The notes under the pieces were generated by a model, which did no database searches, was not told the DNA's origin, and saw nothing but the letters and a program-made list of their open reading frames with translations. 64,000 nt of DNA, taken from NCBI GenBank assembly GCA_964636985.1, contig CAZWSX010000015.1:117874-181873 (forward strand), given 5' to 3'. Of the stretch, positions 37,304 through 46,384 are shown in pieces. The translations under genes were made by a program, and so were the position numbers. Within the stretch, counting starts at the first letter, position 1; every line of letters begins with the position of its first letter. This DNA is from CAZWSX01 sp964636985 (lineage in GTDB: Bacteria; Planctomycetota; Planctomycetia; Pirellulales; Pirellulaceae).

Positions 37304-37681
37304 CTATTTGAGCTTCGGCTTGGCCGTGAACGTTCCCTGTGTCATGACCAGCTTGATGGGCACGACCTTTTCGACGCCTTCGACGGCTTCCCAAATCGCA
37401 ATCGGTGACGGGTCCTTGTCTTTGGCGCGGTAGATCGTAAGCGTGCCGGTCTTGTGACTAGGAACAATTTTGCCGACACCGGGAATCTTTGATAGCGCTG
37501 CGATGGCCGGCCCGGACTCCTTGGCACAACACATGCCTTTTACCGTGAACACGGCGGCGGGAGGAGTTGTTTCTTCGGGGGGCTGTTTCTTCGCTTGTTG
37601 GCCAAACGCCAAGCTGGTCCCAATGCAGAAACTCGCGAGAACAGCGAACCGCACGATATGAAAACGAAGCGATCGATCCAT
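37304..37681 (-). CDS. Exported HMA-like protein with CC motif
   Basis: The protein has 125 residues. ATG 37681 gives a signal peptide (FAVLASFCIGTSLAFG); the frame continues upstream without an export signal. The domain VKGMCCAKESGPAI is HMA-like with the metal site reduced to CC. It lies 49 bases after the ABC permease gene and probably shares its transcript. A periplasmic metal-carrier role is likely. Confidence 0.75.
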   Translation of the reverse strand: MDRSLRFHIVRFAVLASFCIGTSLAFGQQAKKQPPEETTPPAAVFTVKGMCCAKESGPAIAALSKIPGVGKIVPSHKTGTLTIYRAKDKDPSPIAIWEAVEGVEKVVPIKLVMTQGTFTAKPKLK

Positions 37682-37730
37682 AACAGCTTTCCTTGAGGTA
37701 GAAACCAAAATCGAACCTGTTTCGAAACGC

Positions 37731-38873
37731 TTAAACGTGTCGCAACGCGGAAACGATTTCCGCTTGCGATGCTTGCCAACCTGGAACAATTCCAGCGACG
37801 ATCCCAACTACGAATGAAACCGCCAATCCCGCGACGGCTACTGGAAGGGAGGGTTCAAACGCAATGGTCACTCCTTCCGCACCGATGGCGAACTGTCCGA
37901 AAAACAAAAGCAATGTGCCTGCCGTAACACCGACCAAGCCCCCAACCATGCTTTGAATCGTGCTCTCGGCGATCACTAGGCGAAGGATTCGCATGGGACG
38001 AACTCCCAACGTCTGAAGAACGGCATGTTCTTTGATGCGATCCTGAACGGCCATCACCGTGGTCGTCGCTACGAGTGCCAACACTAGCCCCGCGCAGGCG
38101 TACCCCAACCAGTGCGCGAGTTCAATGAGTTCCGCAAGGTCGGACAGCGTGTCGCGTTGAAAGACACCTTTGGATCGAGTCGTCGTCGCGATCGGACCGC
38201 CTTTGAATCCTGCGTCAATTTGTGCGGCAACCGCGTCTGGATCGACATCCTTCGACAATTGCACCTCCAGCATCGTGACTGTGCCGACACCGTTCTTCCC
38301 GCGGGCTCGCTGAAGAAAAGCGAGATGCGTGAAAATGAGATTGTCTTCGACCGGTACGGACGAGCGAACAATGCCAGCTACGGTCACGCTGACATCGCCA
38401 ATCGTAAATCGTTGTCCAACCTGCAGTCGTCGTCGCGCCGCCACGGCCTGTCCGACTACCGCTCCGTCGGTTCGTGATTCAAACTGACTCCAATCACCCG
38501 TAAGGAGCTTTAGATCGCGCACTTTCCGCAGCTTTTGGGGCTGAAATCCGTGGAAGACAACAACGTCCAGGCTCGCTCTGCAATTATTCGTGAACACCTT
38601 GATGGGTGTCACTTCCATGACACCGGGCATCTTGGCAACCGTGTTGGCGTAATCTTCGGGTAGCTTACTGCTTGCGGGGCAAAAACGGTTCTCTTGAAAA
38701 ACGATCAGAGTTCGTTGCGAGTCGTCGCCTGACGTCAATCGAGACAACCCTTGTTGCACCGCGCCCACAAAACAGAGGACGAACACAGCCACCGCCGACC
38801 CGCTCACGGTCAGCAGCGTGCGGCCGCGATGTTGCCACAGCCCCTTCAAGATGTACGGCGTGAACTTGCCCAT
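37731..38873 (-). CDS. ABC transporter permease, MacB/FtsX type
   Basis: The protein has 380 residues. One N-terminal membrane helix, a large periplasmic domain (about 50-250) and three C-terminal helices form the FtsX/MacB layout. QDRIKEHAVLQTLGVRP is the usual segment contacting the ATPase. It starts 3 bases after the ATPase gene, so it is surely co-translated. The periplasmic domain includes ENRFCPASSKLPEDYA. Confidence 0.87.
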   Translation of the reverse strand: MGKFTPYILKGLWQHRGRTLLTVSGSAVAVFVLCFVGAVQQGLSRLTSGDDSQRTLIVFQENRFCPASSKLPEDYANTVAKMPGVMEVTPIKVFTNNCRASLDVVVFHGFQPQKLRKVRDLKLLTGDWSQFESRTDGAVVGQAVAARRRLQVGQRFTIGDVSVTVAGIVRSSVPVEDNLIFTHLAFLQRARGKNGVGTVTMLEVQLSKDVDPDAVAAQIDAGFKGGPIATTTRSKGVFQRDTLSDLAELIELAHWLGYACAGLVLALVATTTVMAVQDRIKEHAVLQTLGVRPMRILRLVIAESTIQSMVGGLVGVTAGTLLLFFGQFAIGAEGVTIAFEPSLPVAVAGLAVSFVVGIVAGIVPGWQASQAEIVSALRHV

Positions 38874-38876
38874 TGG

Positions 38877-39599
38877 TTATGCGATCCTCTCGTGATGATG
38901 CGCACCGACCACACTCACTTCTTTACCTTTTTCGAGGAGCTTGCCTTTCTCCAATCGGAGTTGACGCGTGGCAATGGCACCTACGCGGGGATCGTGTGTC
39001 ACCAGCAACAATGTCATGCCGAGTTCGGCATTCAAGCGTTGAATCAAGTCGAGAATCTGATCTGTGGTCTCGGCATCCAGATTTCCTGTCGGTTCATCCC
39101 CGACGACGATCGTAGGATTGGCGACGATAGCCCGAGCGATCCCAACCCGTTGCTCCTGACCACCCGAAAGTTGGCTTGGATAGTGGTTCGCACGGTCCAC
39201 TAAGTTGACAGCTTCGAGGGCGATAAGGACCCGTTTGTGTCGTTCGCCAGCCGACATGGGAAGGAGCAACAGCGGCAATTCGATGTTCTCATAGGCGGTT
39301 AACACGGGAATCAAATTGTGCATTTGAAAGATGTAGCCAATGTTGGCGGCTCGCCAGTCGGCCAGCGGACCGCGGCCGAGCTTCGTGATGTCCGTCCCGT
39401 TCACAAGAATCTCCCCCGATGTCGGGCGGTCTATTCCCGCGATGGCATTGAGCAGCGTGCTTTTGCCCGATCCACTGGCGCCCATCAAGGAGACAAAGTC
39501 TCCAGACTCGATCTGTAGATCGACTTCCTTGAGCGGGGTGATGACTTCATCCCCTTTGCGAAATTGCTTAACGAGCCGACGGATCTCAACAAGTGCCAT
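38877..39599 (-). CDS. ABC transporter ATP-binding protein, LolD/MacB type
   Basis: The protein has 240 residues with a complete ATPase set: Walker A GASGSGKST, signature LSGGQEQRVGIARA, Walker B TIVVGDEPTG and an H-loop in LLVTHDP. It pairs with the permeases at 37731 and 41789 and with the adaptor at 39618 to form a MacAB-like efflux or lipoprotein-handling complex. Confidence 0.93.
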   Translation of the reverse strand: MALVEIRRLVKQFRKGDEVITPLKEVDLQIESGDFVSLMGASGSGKSTLLNAIAGIDRPTSGEILVNGTDITKLGRGPLADWRAANIGYIFQMHNLIPVLTAYENIELPLLLLPMSAGERHKRVLIALEAVNLVDRANHYPSQLSGGQEQRVGIARAIVANPTIVVGDEPTGNLDAETTDQILDLIQRLNAELGMTLLLVTHDPRVGAIATRQLRLEKGKLLEKGKEVSVVGAHHHERIA

Positions 39600-39617
39600 G
39601 GTGCATATCCTCTCTTC

Positions 39618-41204
39618 CTAGTTCTTGGTGGATGATTGAGATGCAACGTTCGAAGCTCCGAGCGAACTGTCTTCGCCGGAAATGTGAATCCGCTCTCCAT
39701 CCTTGACCGTTTCTCGTCCACCCACGATCAACTTGTCGAGGGGTGACAATCCGCTCTCAATCTCGACCAGCGATCCGGTAGCACCACGTCCGACTTTCAC
39801 CTGTTTGAAACAAGCACACGAGGTTGAGAGATCCACGGCCCACACTCCCTTCGAGCCATTGACGTCGCGAAGCAACTCTCGCGGCACCATCATGCGAATT
39901 GCATCTCTCTCCGCGTCGCCAAGATCGGTTTCATGTTCGGGCGCTAGAAAGGTGACCTGCGCCAACATTTCGGGTTTAACAACGCTCGGCGGATCATCGA
40001 TCGCCACCTTGACCTGCAACGTGTTCTTCTGAATATCGGCTAGCGACGTCGCGGTGATCACACGACCAGCAAGCGGAGTCGGGTAAGCAGCCGTCGTGAT
40101 TTGAACAGGCTGGCCAGGCTGAACGTTGGGCACATCCTCAAGCCGTACGTCAGCGCGCACTTGCAATTGTTTCGGATCGTAGAGTGCCACAACCGTGCTG
40201 GAGTCTCTTTCCGACGCCGCGTTAAGTCCCATCAAGCGCCGCCCCGGTTGCGAATAAAGAGCAAGTACTCGGCCCGAGATTGGTGCTCGCAAAGTCATCC
40301 GCTCGAGCCGCAGCAGCGCAGTCTTCACGTTGATCTTCGCCTGCTCCAGCCTCGCCGTACATGCGTCGACACTCGCTTGGCCCTCCGAGACCTTTCGATG
40401 TTCATCTGTCTTGAATTCAAGCTGTTTGCGGAGAGCGTCGCATCGTCGCTTCCAAGCGTCTTGCTCTTTCTCTAAGCTCGGACCACGCGCTCGCAGTTCG
40501 TCAACGGCGGCTGTTGCGGCATCGAATTCACTTTGTGCCTGCTGGATGACACGCCCCGCCAAGGCATTGGCAAGCATCTTTTTGCGTTCGAGTTCCTGTT
40601 CAGCCAATGTTGCCCTCGCAACCGCGGCCTTCAGAACGAAGGGAAGGTTCTTCAGTTCCGTCGCCAACTTGGCTTGCGAGGCCTCCGCTTCGGCCAGGTT
40701 TGACTCCAAGTGAAGTGGCGCTTCGACGTACTTTTGTGCCGCCGCCAGTGTCGCACGGGCAGATTCCAATTCCGCTTCGCGAAGTGATAAGGTCGCCTGC
40801 GCTTCTTCCAATGCAAGGCGTGCGTCGGCATCGATCAACTGCGCTACCGGTTCGCCCGCTTGCACTTCTTGCCCCTCAACGACAAGGAGCTTCTCGAGAA
40901 TGCCCTCGACGATCGCTGACACGAGTGTCGGCGTCGGACGTGGTTCAACCCAACCGGCCGATTGAAAAAGGGGCGCGCCGGTTTGCTGTACTTCTGCCCG
41001 CGTCAGGACGATCGGCAAGATGGTAACGTCCTTGGCCGGTAAAAAGCTGGCACGTGCGCTCCAAGCGATGACGCTCAAAAACGCAAACAGCAATCCCGAC
41101 GGAATCCCGTAACGAATCAGCCAATTGTTGGGGCGAGCGAGCCGAGGTGCTTGGTCTCGACTCCGGTCCACTCGCAATTGGCGAAGATCGACTTGAGTTG
41201 ACAT
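39618..41204 (-). CDS. HlyD/MacA-like membrane-fusion protein
   Basis: The protein has 528 residues. A membrane anchor lies at about 30-50. The biotinyl-lipoyl halves (VEGILEKLLVVEGQEVQAGE and LRAPISGRVLALYSQPG) flank a very long coiled coil (about residues 130-290). A beta-barrel region follows. It is 18 bases upstream of the ATPase gene. It bridges the ABC permease to a TolC-like channel. Confidence 0.87.
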   Translation of the reverse strand: MSTQVDLRQLRVDRSRDQAPRLARPNNWLIRYGIPSGLLFAFLSVIAWSARASFLPAKDVTILPIVLTRAEVQQTGAPLFQSAGWVEPRPTPTLVSAIVEGILEKLLVVEGQEVQAGEPVAQLIDADARLALEEAQATLSLREAELESARATLAAAQKYVEAPLHLESNLAEAEASQAKLATELKNLPFVLKAAVARATLAEQELERKKMLANALAGRVIQQAQSEFDAATAAVDELRARGPSLEKEQDAWKRRCDALRKQLEFKTDEHRKVSEGQASVDACTARLEQAKINVKTALLRLERMTLRAPISGRVLALYSQPGRRLMGLNAASERDSSTVVALYDPKQLQVRADVRLEDVPNVQPGQPVQITTAAYPTPLAGRVITATSLADIQKNTLQVKVAIDDPPSVVKPEMLAQVTFLAPEHETDLGDAERDAIRMMVPRELLRDVNGSKGVWAVDLSTSCACFKQVKVGRGATGSLVEIESGLSPLDKLIVGGRETVKDGERIHISGEDSSLGASNVASQSSTKN

Positions 41205-41222
41205 GGCAATCCATTCCGAAAG

Positions 41223-41741
41223 TTAATTGCGTACGTAAACGCCGGTGGCGAGCACCGTCAGGTTACCGGACTCATCGCGAACGGCCTTTCCGCGAACGAC
41301 CACGGTTTGAAGCTCTTTGACCCCCAACAAATCCTTCGCGTCTTTTGCGATGGTTTTTCCATCTGGGTCGACGATCTTTACCGTAGCTCGCGCTGCCGGC
41401 AGTAAATCGGTGTCGCAGCAGTAGTCCCAAGGAGTTTCGCAGGCGTCGTCATCCATTTCGTTGCATGGTTTCAGCGAGCGATCAACGATGGTGAAAGCGG
41501 AAAGTCCTTTGACGAACGGCTTGACGTCGCCGCCAATTCGGCCAACCAGCGTCACCTCCTCGTTGTTCTTAACCGATTCTTTTGCTTCCTTAACGTCCTT
41601 CGCGCCGGACGGCTCTTCGCTGAGTCGATACGCGCTCGCCGCCGGCGGACTGCTCGGATTAGACGAAGCGGGAATCGCAGACTGCTGGCAGCCTACGGCC
41701 ACAGAGAGAGACAACAGGATTAACAGGTTCCACATTCGCAT
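41223..41741 (-). CDS. Exported lipoprotein, paralogue of the 43581 protein
   Basis: The protein has 172 residues with lipobox SVAVGC. The conserved core has VTLVGRIGGDVKPFVKG, a Cys-rich stretch (CNEMDDDACETPWDYCC) and a C-terminus KDLLGVKELQTVVVRGKAV. It may adopt an OB-like fold (inference from spacing of beta strands). It sits between the permease and adaptor genes. The acidic Cys-rich loop may bind metal. Confidence 0.75.
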   Translation of the reverse strand: MRMWNLLILLSLSVAVGCQQSAIPASSNPSSPPAASAYRLSEEPSGAKDVKEAKESVKNNEEVTLVGRIGGDVKPFVKGLSAFTIVDRSLKPCNEMDDDACETPWDYCCDTDLLPAARATVKIVDPDGKTIAKDAKDLLGVKELQTVVVRGKAVRDESGNLTVLATGVYVRN

Positions 41742-41788
41742 AGCAACTTTCCCCGTTCATTCGAGGCAGTGATCGATCCTTCAGAAAA

Positions 41789-42958
41789 TCAAACAGCCTT
41801 CAATCCTTCGAGGACTGGGTAACGCATAGCTTTGATGGCGGGAGGAATTGCTCCCACGAGCCCCAAAAGTAACCCTGTGCCGCAACCGACCAAAATGGCC
41901 ACGCTATCGACACGCAGCGCGAAGGCTCCCATCGTGAATCGCACGGCCATGCCGTTCACAAGCAAAAGGGCAACGCACGCAGCAAACAGCGCTGCGGCCG
42001 TCGAGAGCAACAAGGCTTCTTGAATCAAACTGATGGCGATGGCGCGGCGGCGATATCCAATGGCTTGAAGGGTCGCCAATTCGCGTACCCGACCCACGAC
42101 GGCGCCGTACATTGTGTTCAGGCCTGAAAAAACGCCCGCTCCGGCGACGAGCAACACGACGATCCAACCCAGCATGCGCACCGGTTGATAGTGTTTCCGC
42201 AGTGCGGCGTAATAGTCGACTTCGCCAATTGCCTGGAGTTCCAAGTCGAATCGTTCCTTACAGAAGAGTTCGACGTCTGAAATGCTCGCACTTGGTGCCA
42301 GTCCGACGGCGACCAAACTGATGTCCTGGCGCTTTAGTGCGACTTGCAGATCCTCAAGTGGTGCCCAAATCTCCGACTCAAACGCCGAACCGCCAGCGGC
42401 GAACTGTCCGGAGATCTTCCAATTCCGACCGTCGAAAGCGATGGTCTGGCCGATTGCCAATTGTTCGATGGGGCAACCCAACTTGGCGGCAACCAATCGC
42501 CCGACCATGACCTCACCAGTCCCTGGCCAGTTGCCTTCGACAAGGTGAACACGTCGCCTCAAAAGAGGAGCGGCTGTCGTGACGCCGCGAACGATGCCGA
42601 ACAACGGCGGGCCTTCGCTCTGCGAGCCAATCCGCGTGCCGATGTAGAGCTCGGGTGAGACGCGGCTCTGACCGAATCGTCGCTCTACGCCTTGGAGACT
42701 TGCGGAAAGGAGCCCGGCCGTACGTGCCGGCACGGCGGAGTTTTCGATGTCCTGGGAAGCATTAATTGAGTAGACGAGAACGACGTTCTCTTCACCGCTG
42801 GAGGCGAGAGATCCTTCCAGGCCTCGAATGAACGCAACGACCACTAACACGAGCAACACAACAGTGCTCAGCGCCCCGAGCGTCAGGGCGCTTCGCGCAG
42901 GGCGTCGCGATAAATTGCGGATGCCGTATTCCCAAGGCAATAGCCGTATGCCGATCAT
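41789..42958 (-). CDS. ABC transporter permease, FtsX type (second)
   Basis: The protein has 389 residues with the same one-plus-three helix layout as the 37731 protein: PARSALTLGALSTVVLLVLV, and GRVRELATLQAIGYRRRAI for the ATPase contact. The two permeases share little sequence beyond family motifs. They could form a heterodimer served by the single ATPase, which is inference. It is 47 bases upstream of the lipoprotein gene. Confidence 0.85.
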   Translation of the reverse strand: MIGIRLLPWEYGIRNLSRRPARSALTLGALSTVVLLVLVVVAFIRGLEGSLASSGEENVVLVYSINASQDIENSAVPARTAGLLSASLQGVERRFGQSRVSPELYIGTRIGSQSEGPPLFGIVRGVTTAAPLLRRRVHLVEGNWPGTGEVMVGRLVAAKLGCPIEQLAIGQTIAFDGRNWKISGQFAAGGSAFESEIWAPLEDLQVALKRQDISLVAVGLAPSASISDVELFCKERFDLELQAIGEVDYYAALRKHYQPVRMLGWIVVLLVAGAGVFSGLNTMYGAVVGRVRELATLQAIGYRRRAIAISLIQEALLLSTAAALFAACVALLLVNGMAVRFTMGAFALRVDSVAILVGCGTGLLLGLVGAIPPAIKAMRYPVLEGLKAV

Positions 42959-43102
42959 CTGCCGTTCCGTTCTCAGATTTGTCTGTAGCCAGCGCGTTGC
43001 GAGGCTGTGACGCGGTCAGCCAATCGATGACGGCAGCGCAGCCCTAGGTCGGACCAGGCGCAGCTGAACACCGGGTGGCATCCAGTGAGACGGATGAGAC
43101 GC

Positions 43103-43498
43103 TTAAATCAACAGCGTTTGAAGAGTCACTCGCAATTGCCTGCCTGGCGGTCCGCCCGGATCAACGGGCAGCATGTGCGCGACCCGTGTCGAGGTCGACT
43201 CCGGGAGCCATGCCACGGCAAACAAAACGGTCGAAGAAAGACTGAGCGTCAAGTCGCCGAAAGGCCGTTCGATCGAGTGCTGAAACTCTGCGGAGCAGAA
43301 ACAACTGCACTCGTCCGATTGGTGTGGCGTCTTAACGGGCGTGGGCGACTGTTGTCGAGTCTGATCATGGTGACAACATTTACACCCACGTTTGACCACC
43401 TGCTGAGACTGGCAACCGCTGTCTTCTCCCGAAGCGCAGAGAAACGGACAGGCGAAAACCTGTGCGATCATCAGCGTAACAAAAAGAAGGCGGAACAT
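43103..43498 (-). CDS. Cys-rich exported protein (type A)
   Basis: The protein has 131 residues and 9 cysteines. The signal region FRLLFVTLMIAQVFA is followed by CPFLCASGEDSGC. The core has RGCKCCHHDQ and ECSCFCSAEF. A hydrophobic stretch (LTLSLSSTVLFAVAWL) and a C-terminus GPPGRQLRVTLQTLLI match the layout of the 33233 and 34582 proteins. It starts at ATG 43498, with TTG 43510 an alternative. A periplasmic metal-buffer role is likely. Confidence 0.65.
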   Translation of the reverse strand: MFRLLFVTLMIAQVFACPFLCASGEDSGCQSQQVVKRGCKCCHHDQTRQQSPTPVKTPHQSDECSCFCSAEFQHSIERPFGDLTLSLSSTVLFAVAWLPESTSTRVAHMLPVDPGGPPGRQLRVTLQTLLI

Positions 43499-43580
43499 AG
43501 CTGGTCTCAACTGCGAAGGTCACTCAATCTTAGTCCTCACGTTGCGAGCGTACAATCGCACGCCGCGTCTCATGCCGTGA

Positions 43581-44102
43581 CTACCTTCGCAGGAAAATCC
43601 CATCAGCAACGATCGAGGCATTTCCGGCCTCATCGCGCTTCGCTAGTCCGCGAACTACAACGGACTGCATGTCTTTGACACCCAACAAGTTACGCGCATC
43701 AGTCTTGAGCGGTTGGCCCTGGTCGTCAACGAACTTGACCATCGTACAGGCAGCCGCGAGTTCTGCTCTGCAGGAAGGACAGTCCGGTTCTGCACACGCG
43801 ATGTCCAAGTCTTCATCCACGAGAACGAAGGCCGCTCGCCCGTCGACCCACGGCTTCAGACCACCACCGATAAGGCCGCGTACGTAGACGACCTGGCCCT
43901 CTTTTGACTCGCCTCGAAACTGAATAACGCCTGTCGCTTCGGAGGGCTCAACACTCAATATGTAGCGTTTTGAATCAGAGGTTGTTGACGACGGTTCTGC
44001 ATTTTTGGATGTACTGCTGAGCGTGGTACTCGACGCGCCGCACCCGCTAGCGAAACAGGCGGCAAGCAAAACCGCTCCGAGCTTGAATGTCTGTGTCTTC
44101 AT
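43581..44102 (-). CDS. Exported lipoprotein, paralogue of the 41223 protein
   Basis: The protein has 173 residues with lipobox CFASGC. It shares with the 41223 protein the blocks VYVRGLIGGGLKPWVDGRAA, a Cys loop (CAEPDCPSCRAELAAAC) and RNLLGVKDMQSVVVRGLAKR. The shared architecture points to gene duplication within the island. The function is unknown. Confidence 0.75.
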   Translation of the reverse strand: MKTQTFKLGAVLLAACFASGCGASSTTLSSTSKNAEPSSTTSDSKRYILSVEPSEATGVIQFRGESKEGQVVYVRGLIGGGLKPWVDGRAAFVLVDEDLDIACAEPDCPSCRAELAAACTMVKFVDDQGQPLKTDARNLLGVKDMQSVVVRGLAKRDEAGNASIVADGIFLRR

Positions 44103-44217
44103 CGACGTGTCCTGAAAATAGAGCCAATAAGGCCACTGCGTGGCATTGGCTGATGCGATGCGGAATTAAGAATCCGAACCTGGGCGTTGCCGCCCGACGC
44201 GTTAACGCGTCCATCCA

Positions 44218-44724
44218 TCAGGACAAGAAACGACAGAACTCTGCGCATGTGGCAGCTGCTGTCGCGTACGATCCCGTAGTGATTTCTTTAGACAGCGCGA
44301 CCGCATAGAGGCGTTGCGCGTGATACTCGTGGCACTCAGTGCAAGCGACTAATTCGCTCGCGGAATCACCAAGCGGAGATTCTGTCTTGGCTGGCGAAGC
44401 GGGGGCCACCTGGTGTTGCGTTTGGCAAGGACATTCGCGCGGACACTCGCACGGACCAATCGGTCGCGGAGCGTTGTGGTCCTTCGAAGCAGTCTGAGCG
44501 TGGCTCAGTTTTTCGCGATCGTGATGTTTCTTGTGCGCCTTCTTAGCACAGCACCTCGAACTGCACTTGCCGACTCTCGTTGCATCTGTCGCCTGAGGCT
44601 TTCTGACGTCAGCAGCTTCGGCGCAAGCACAAAAGCAGGAGTGGTGGATAACGGGCTGGCAGATGGTGAGCACGATCAGTGCCCACACACATCCGTTCGC
44701 GCTACGCTTCCTGCCCAGATTCAT
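44218..44724 (-). CDS. Cys-rich exported protein (type B), 16 cysteines
   Basis: The protein has about 168 residues. A hydrophobic segment (WALIVLTICQPVIHH) leads to SCFCACAEA. The core holds KCSSRCCAKKAHKKHH, then PCECPRECPCQTQHQ and ACTECHEYH. This is the most Cys-rich of the four such proteins here. Its C-terminus differs from the type A members (TCAEFCRFLS). It is probably the first gene of the minus-strand array. Metal binding is inferred from composition. Confidence 0.65.
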   Translation of the reverse strand: MNLGRKRSANGCVWALIVLTICQPVIHHSCFCACAEAADVRKPQATDATRVGKCSSRCCAKKAHKKHHDREKLSHAQTASKDHNAPRPIGPCECPRECPCQTQHQVAPASPAKTESPLGDSASELVACTECHEYHAQRLYAVALSKEITTGSYATAAATCAEFCRFLS

Positions 44725-44726
44725 GA

Positions 44727-45098
44727 CTACCACCCGACTCCATTCGGCAATGCTTCACTTTGGATATCGAGTGAAGCGACGGGAAAATCCATTGAATTCT
44801 TTTGTGGGTCAAGGCTGGTTTGCGGTGAAGAACAGCTAGCGTCCGTCGATATTTCTCTCGTGTCAGATACGGCTTGTTCGCTAAAGTTGTCGTCTCGCCG
44901 GGTTGAGGAGGTCGTCATGTCTTGGAGAGCACTGGCAACGGCGACCCTCAGTTTGAGCCGCATGAGCAAATACTCGACCTGAGCAACTTTGGTGTCGGCT
45001 TCCTGCTTAGACACTTGGCCAAGGGAGAGGAAATGCAAACGACCTTCGTAGCGAAAATTGCCCCGGTAGGTATCGCCCCGCAATTGAAGACCAGCCAT
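44727..45098 (-). pseudogene. Truncated tyrosine-integrase N-terminus
   Basis: The ATG at 45098 opens AGLQLRGDTYRGNFRYEGRL followed by HFLSLGQVSKQEADTKVAQV and EYLLMRLK. This is the N-terminal arm-binding domain of planctomycete integrases. After about 52 residues the sequence stops looking like an integrase and runs out at 44727, so the core-binding and catalytic domains are lost. It marks the right edge of the metal-resistance island and points into it. Confidence 0.6.
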
Positions 45099-45116
45099 CA
45101 TTGAAGACCAGCCATC
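45083..45116. repeat. Tandem 17-bp duplication
   Basis: ATTGAAGACCAGCCATC occurs twice in immediate succession (45083-45099, 45100-45116). It lies exactly at the junction between two oppositely oriented integrase fragments, so it may be a recombination scar or part of an old attachment site. Confidence 0.6.
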
Positions 45117-45430
45117 GCAATGTGACTCCAGGGTCACCGCAACGCTGTTGCCAAATTGTTGCCAAGAGTCGTTTGGCAGGCATTTTTGAGAGCATCGCGG
45201 AGTCCTTAGGAATGCTAAGAACCCGCAAAAAACCGTCAAATGGCCGCCCGGGGACCTGCACTAGCGAGAAAAACGCGGCAGAAAATGACGTCGGCCAAAG
45301 CGGTTGGAATCCTGGTTGGAATCGGGATGCAGATTTGCCACCCAAGCTCGCCGAAGTCGTGGCCGCATGGGACCGATTGTCCGAGCCCGCCAAGGCCGAA
45401 ATTTTGGCGATCGTTCGGCGCGAGTCGTAA
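45101..45430 (+). pseudogene. Possible integrase C-terminal remnant
   Basis: The frame opens at TTG 45101 and runs to 45430. Only the last 35 residues look meaningful: LPPKLAEVVAAWDRLSEPAK followed by AEILAIVRRES. This resembles the C-terminal tail that follows the catalytic domain in many planctomycete integrases. The upstream part has no domain I recognise, so the fragment is probably a leftover of a second integrase. Confidence 0.45.
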
Positions 45431-45517
45431 CCATCACCACCCATCACCCGCCCTGTCGTTTTCGCCCGAAATCGATTTTTGAACTTTTGGCCAACGTCAA
45501 ATCTCTATCCACCTCAA

Positions 45518-45808
45518 ATGACGACGCTTGAATTTTTGAAAATTCGAAAATGTGGCGCGGGGTGGATTCGCAAACGTCGCTTTCTGCGAAAGAAGCGGCA
45601 ACTGTGGATGATCTGTAACTACCGCAGCGGCGAATCCGTTCGAAGCCTCTGCCGGCGATGCGCGGCGGATCACCGGGTCACCTGGCAGACGTGCTACAAC
45701 GACTGGCGAGCGTTGTGGGAAATGAAAGAGCACCTGACACTCGAAGAATTGCTGGCTGATTATTTAGAGGACGAAGGGGGCAAAGTCGATGACCATTCGT
45801 GCCATTGA
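45518..45808 (+). CDS. Small basic protein of unknown function
   Basis: The protein has 96 residues. It is strongly basic at the N-terminus (WIRKRRFLRKKRQLW) and acidic at the end (LEELLADYLEDEGG). RSLCRRCAADH gives one CxxC-like pair. It overlaps the next gene by 20 bases, so the two are probably translated together. It could be a nucleic-acid-binding partner of the NTPase; I recognise no family. Confidence 0.55.
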   Translation: MTTLEFLKIRKCGAGWIRKRRFLRKKRQLWMICNYRSGESVRSLCRRCAADHRVTWQTCYNDWRALWEMKEHLTLEELLADYLEDEGGKVDDHSCH

Positions 45809-46367
45809 GATTTTCGGGGCTCGCGCTTGCGGAAAGAGCTACGTGGCCGGCGCCCTGAGTGCGAAACCAATCACCATCGACGTCTTTCGAAAAGCGATCG
45901 CATTGCGACTCGATCCGACGCTCAAAGGTTCGAATCGGTACCACTTTTGGGACTATTGGCGAGCAAACCTATTGCGGTTGCCAGGATGTCGTCAGGCGTT
46001 CGTCGACATTGTCTCGGATCAGCTCTCCAAACTGCAGGAACGAAGCGAATTGATTTGCGAGGGCTCTAAACTCGGCTTTCTCGAATGGGAAGAACTGTTT
46101 CGAGCTGCGGTCGAAGACGTAGCCGGCCAGTCGATTGAGTGGCGCAGATACTTCTTAGACGCCCCTGCAGAGCTCATCTCAAAGAATATGCGGAAGCGGC
46201 ACGTAAGCGGCCAGCGACGCGAGAGCGACATTGAAAAAGAACTGAGCACGATTCCCGGCGAAGTGGCCTTCATTCGTGCCGAGGCGGAAGGGATCGTCGA
46301 TCGCCACGTGCTCACTTCCGCCCAGGCTCTGATCCGCGATGCTTGCAGATTTTTGGATGGCCGGTGA
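45789..46367 (+). CDS. P-loop NTPase, unknown function
   Basis: The protein has 192 residues. Walker A is GARACGKS near the N-terminus (IEIFGARACGKSYVAG). ELICEGSKLGF is a possible Walker B region. The layout resembles small nucleotide or nucleoside kinases, but I cannot name a substrate. A GGGGG ribosome-binding site precedes ATG 45789. It is coupled with the small basic protein and convergent with the FRG-domain gene. Confidence 0.65.
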   Translation: MTIRAIEIFGARACGKSYVAGALSAKPITIDVFRKAIALRLDPTLKGSNRYHFWDYWRANLLRLPGCRQAFVDIVSDQLSKLQERSELICEGSKLGFLEWEELFRAAVEDVAGQSIEWRRYFLDAPAELISKNMRKRHVSGQRRESDIEKELSTIPGEVAFIRAEAEGIVDRHVLTSAQALIRDACRFLDGR

Positions 46368-46384
46368 GTGCCGACCAAAGTTCG

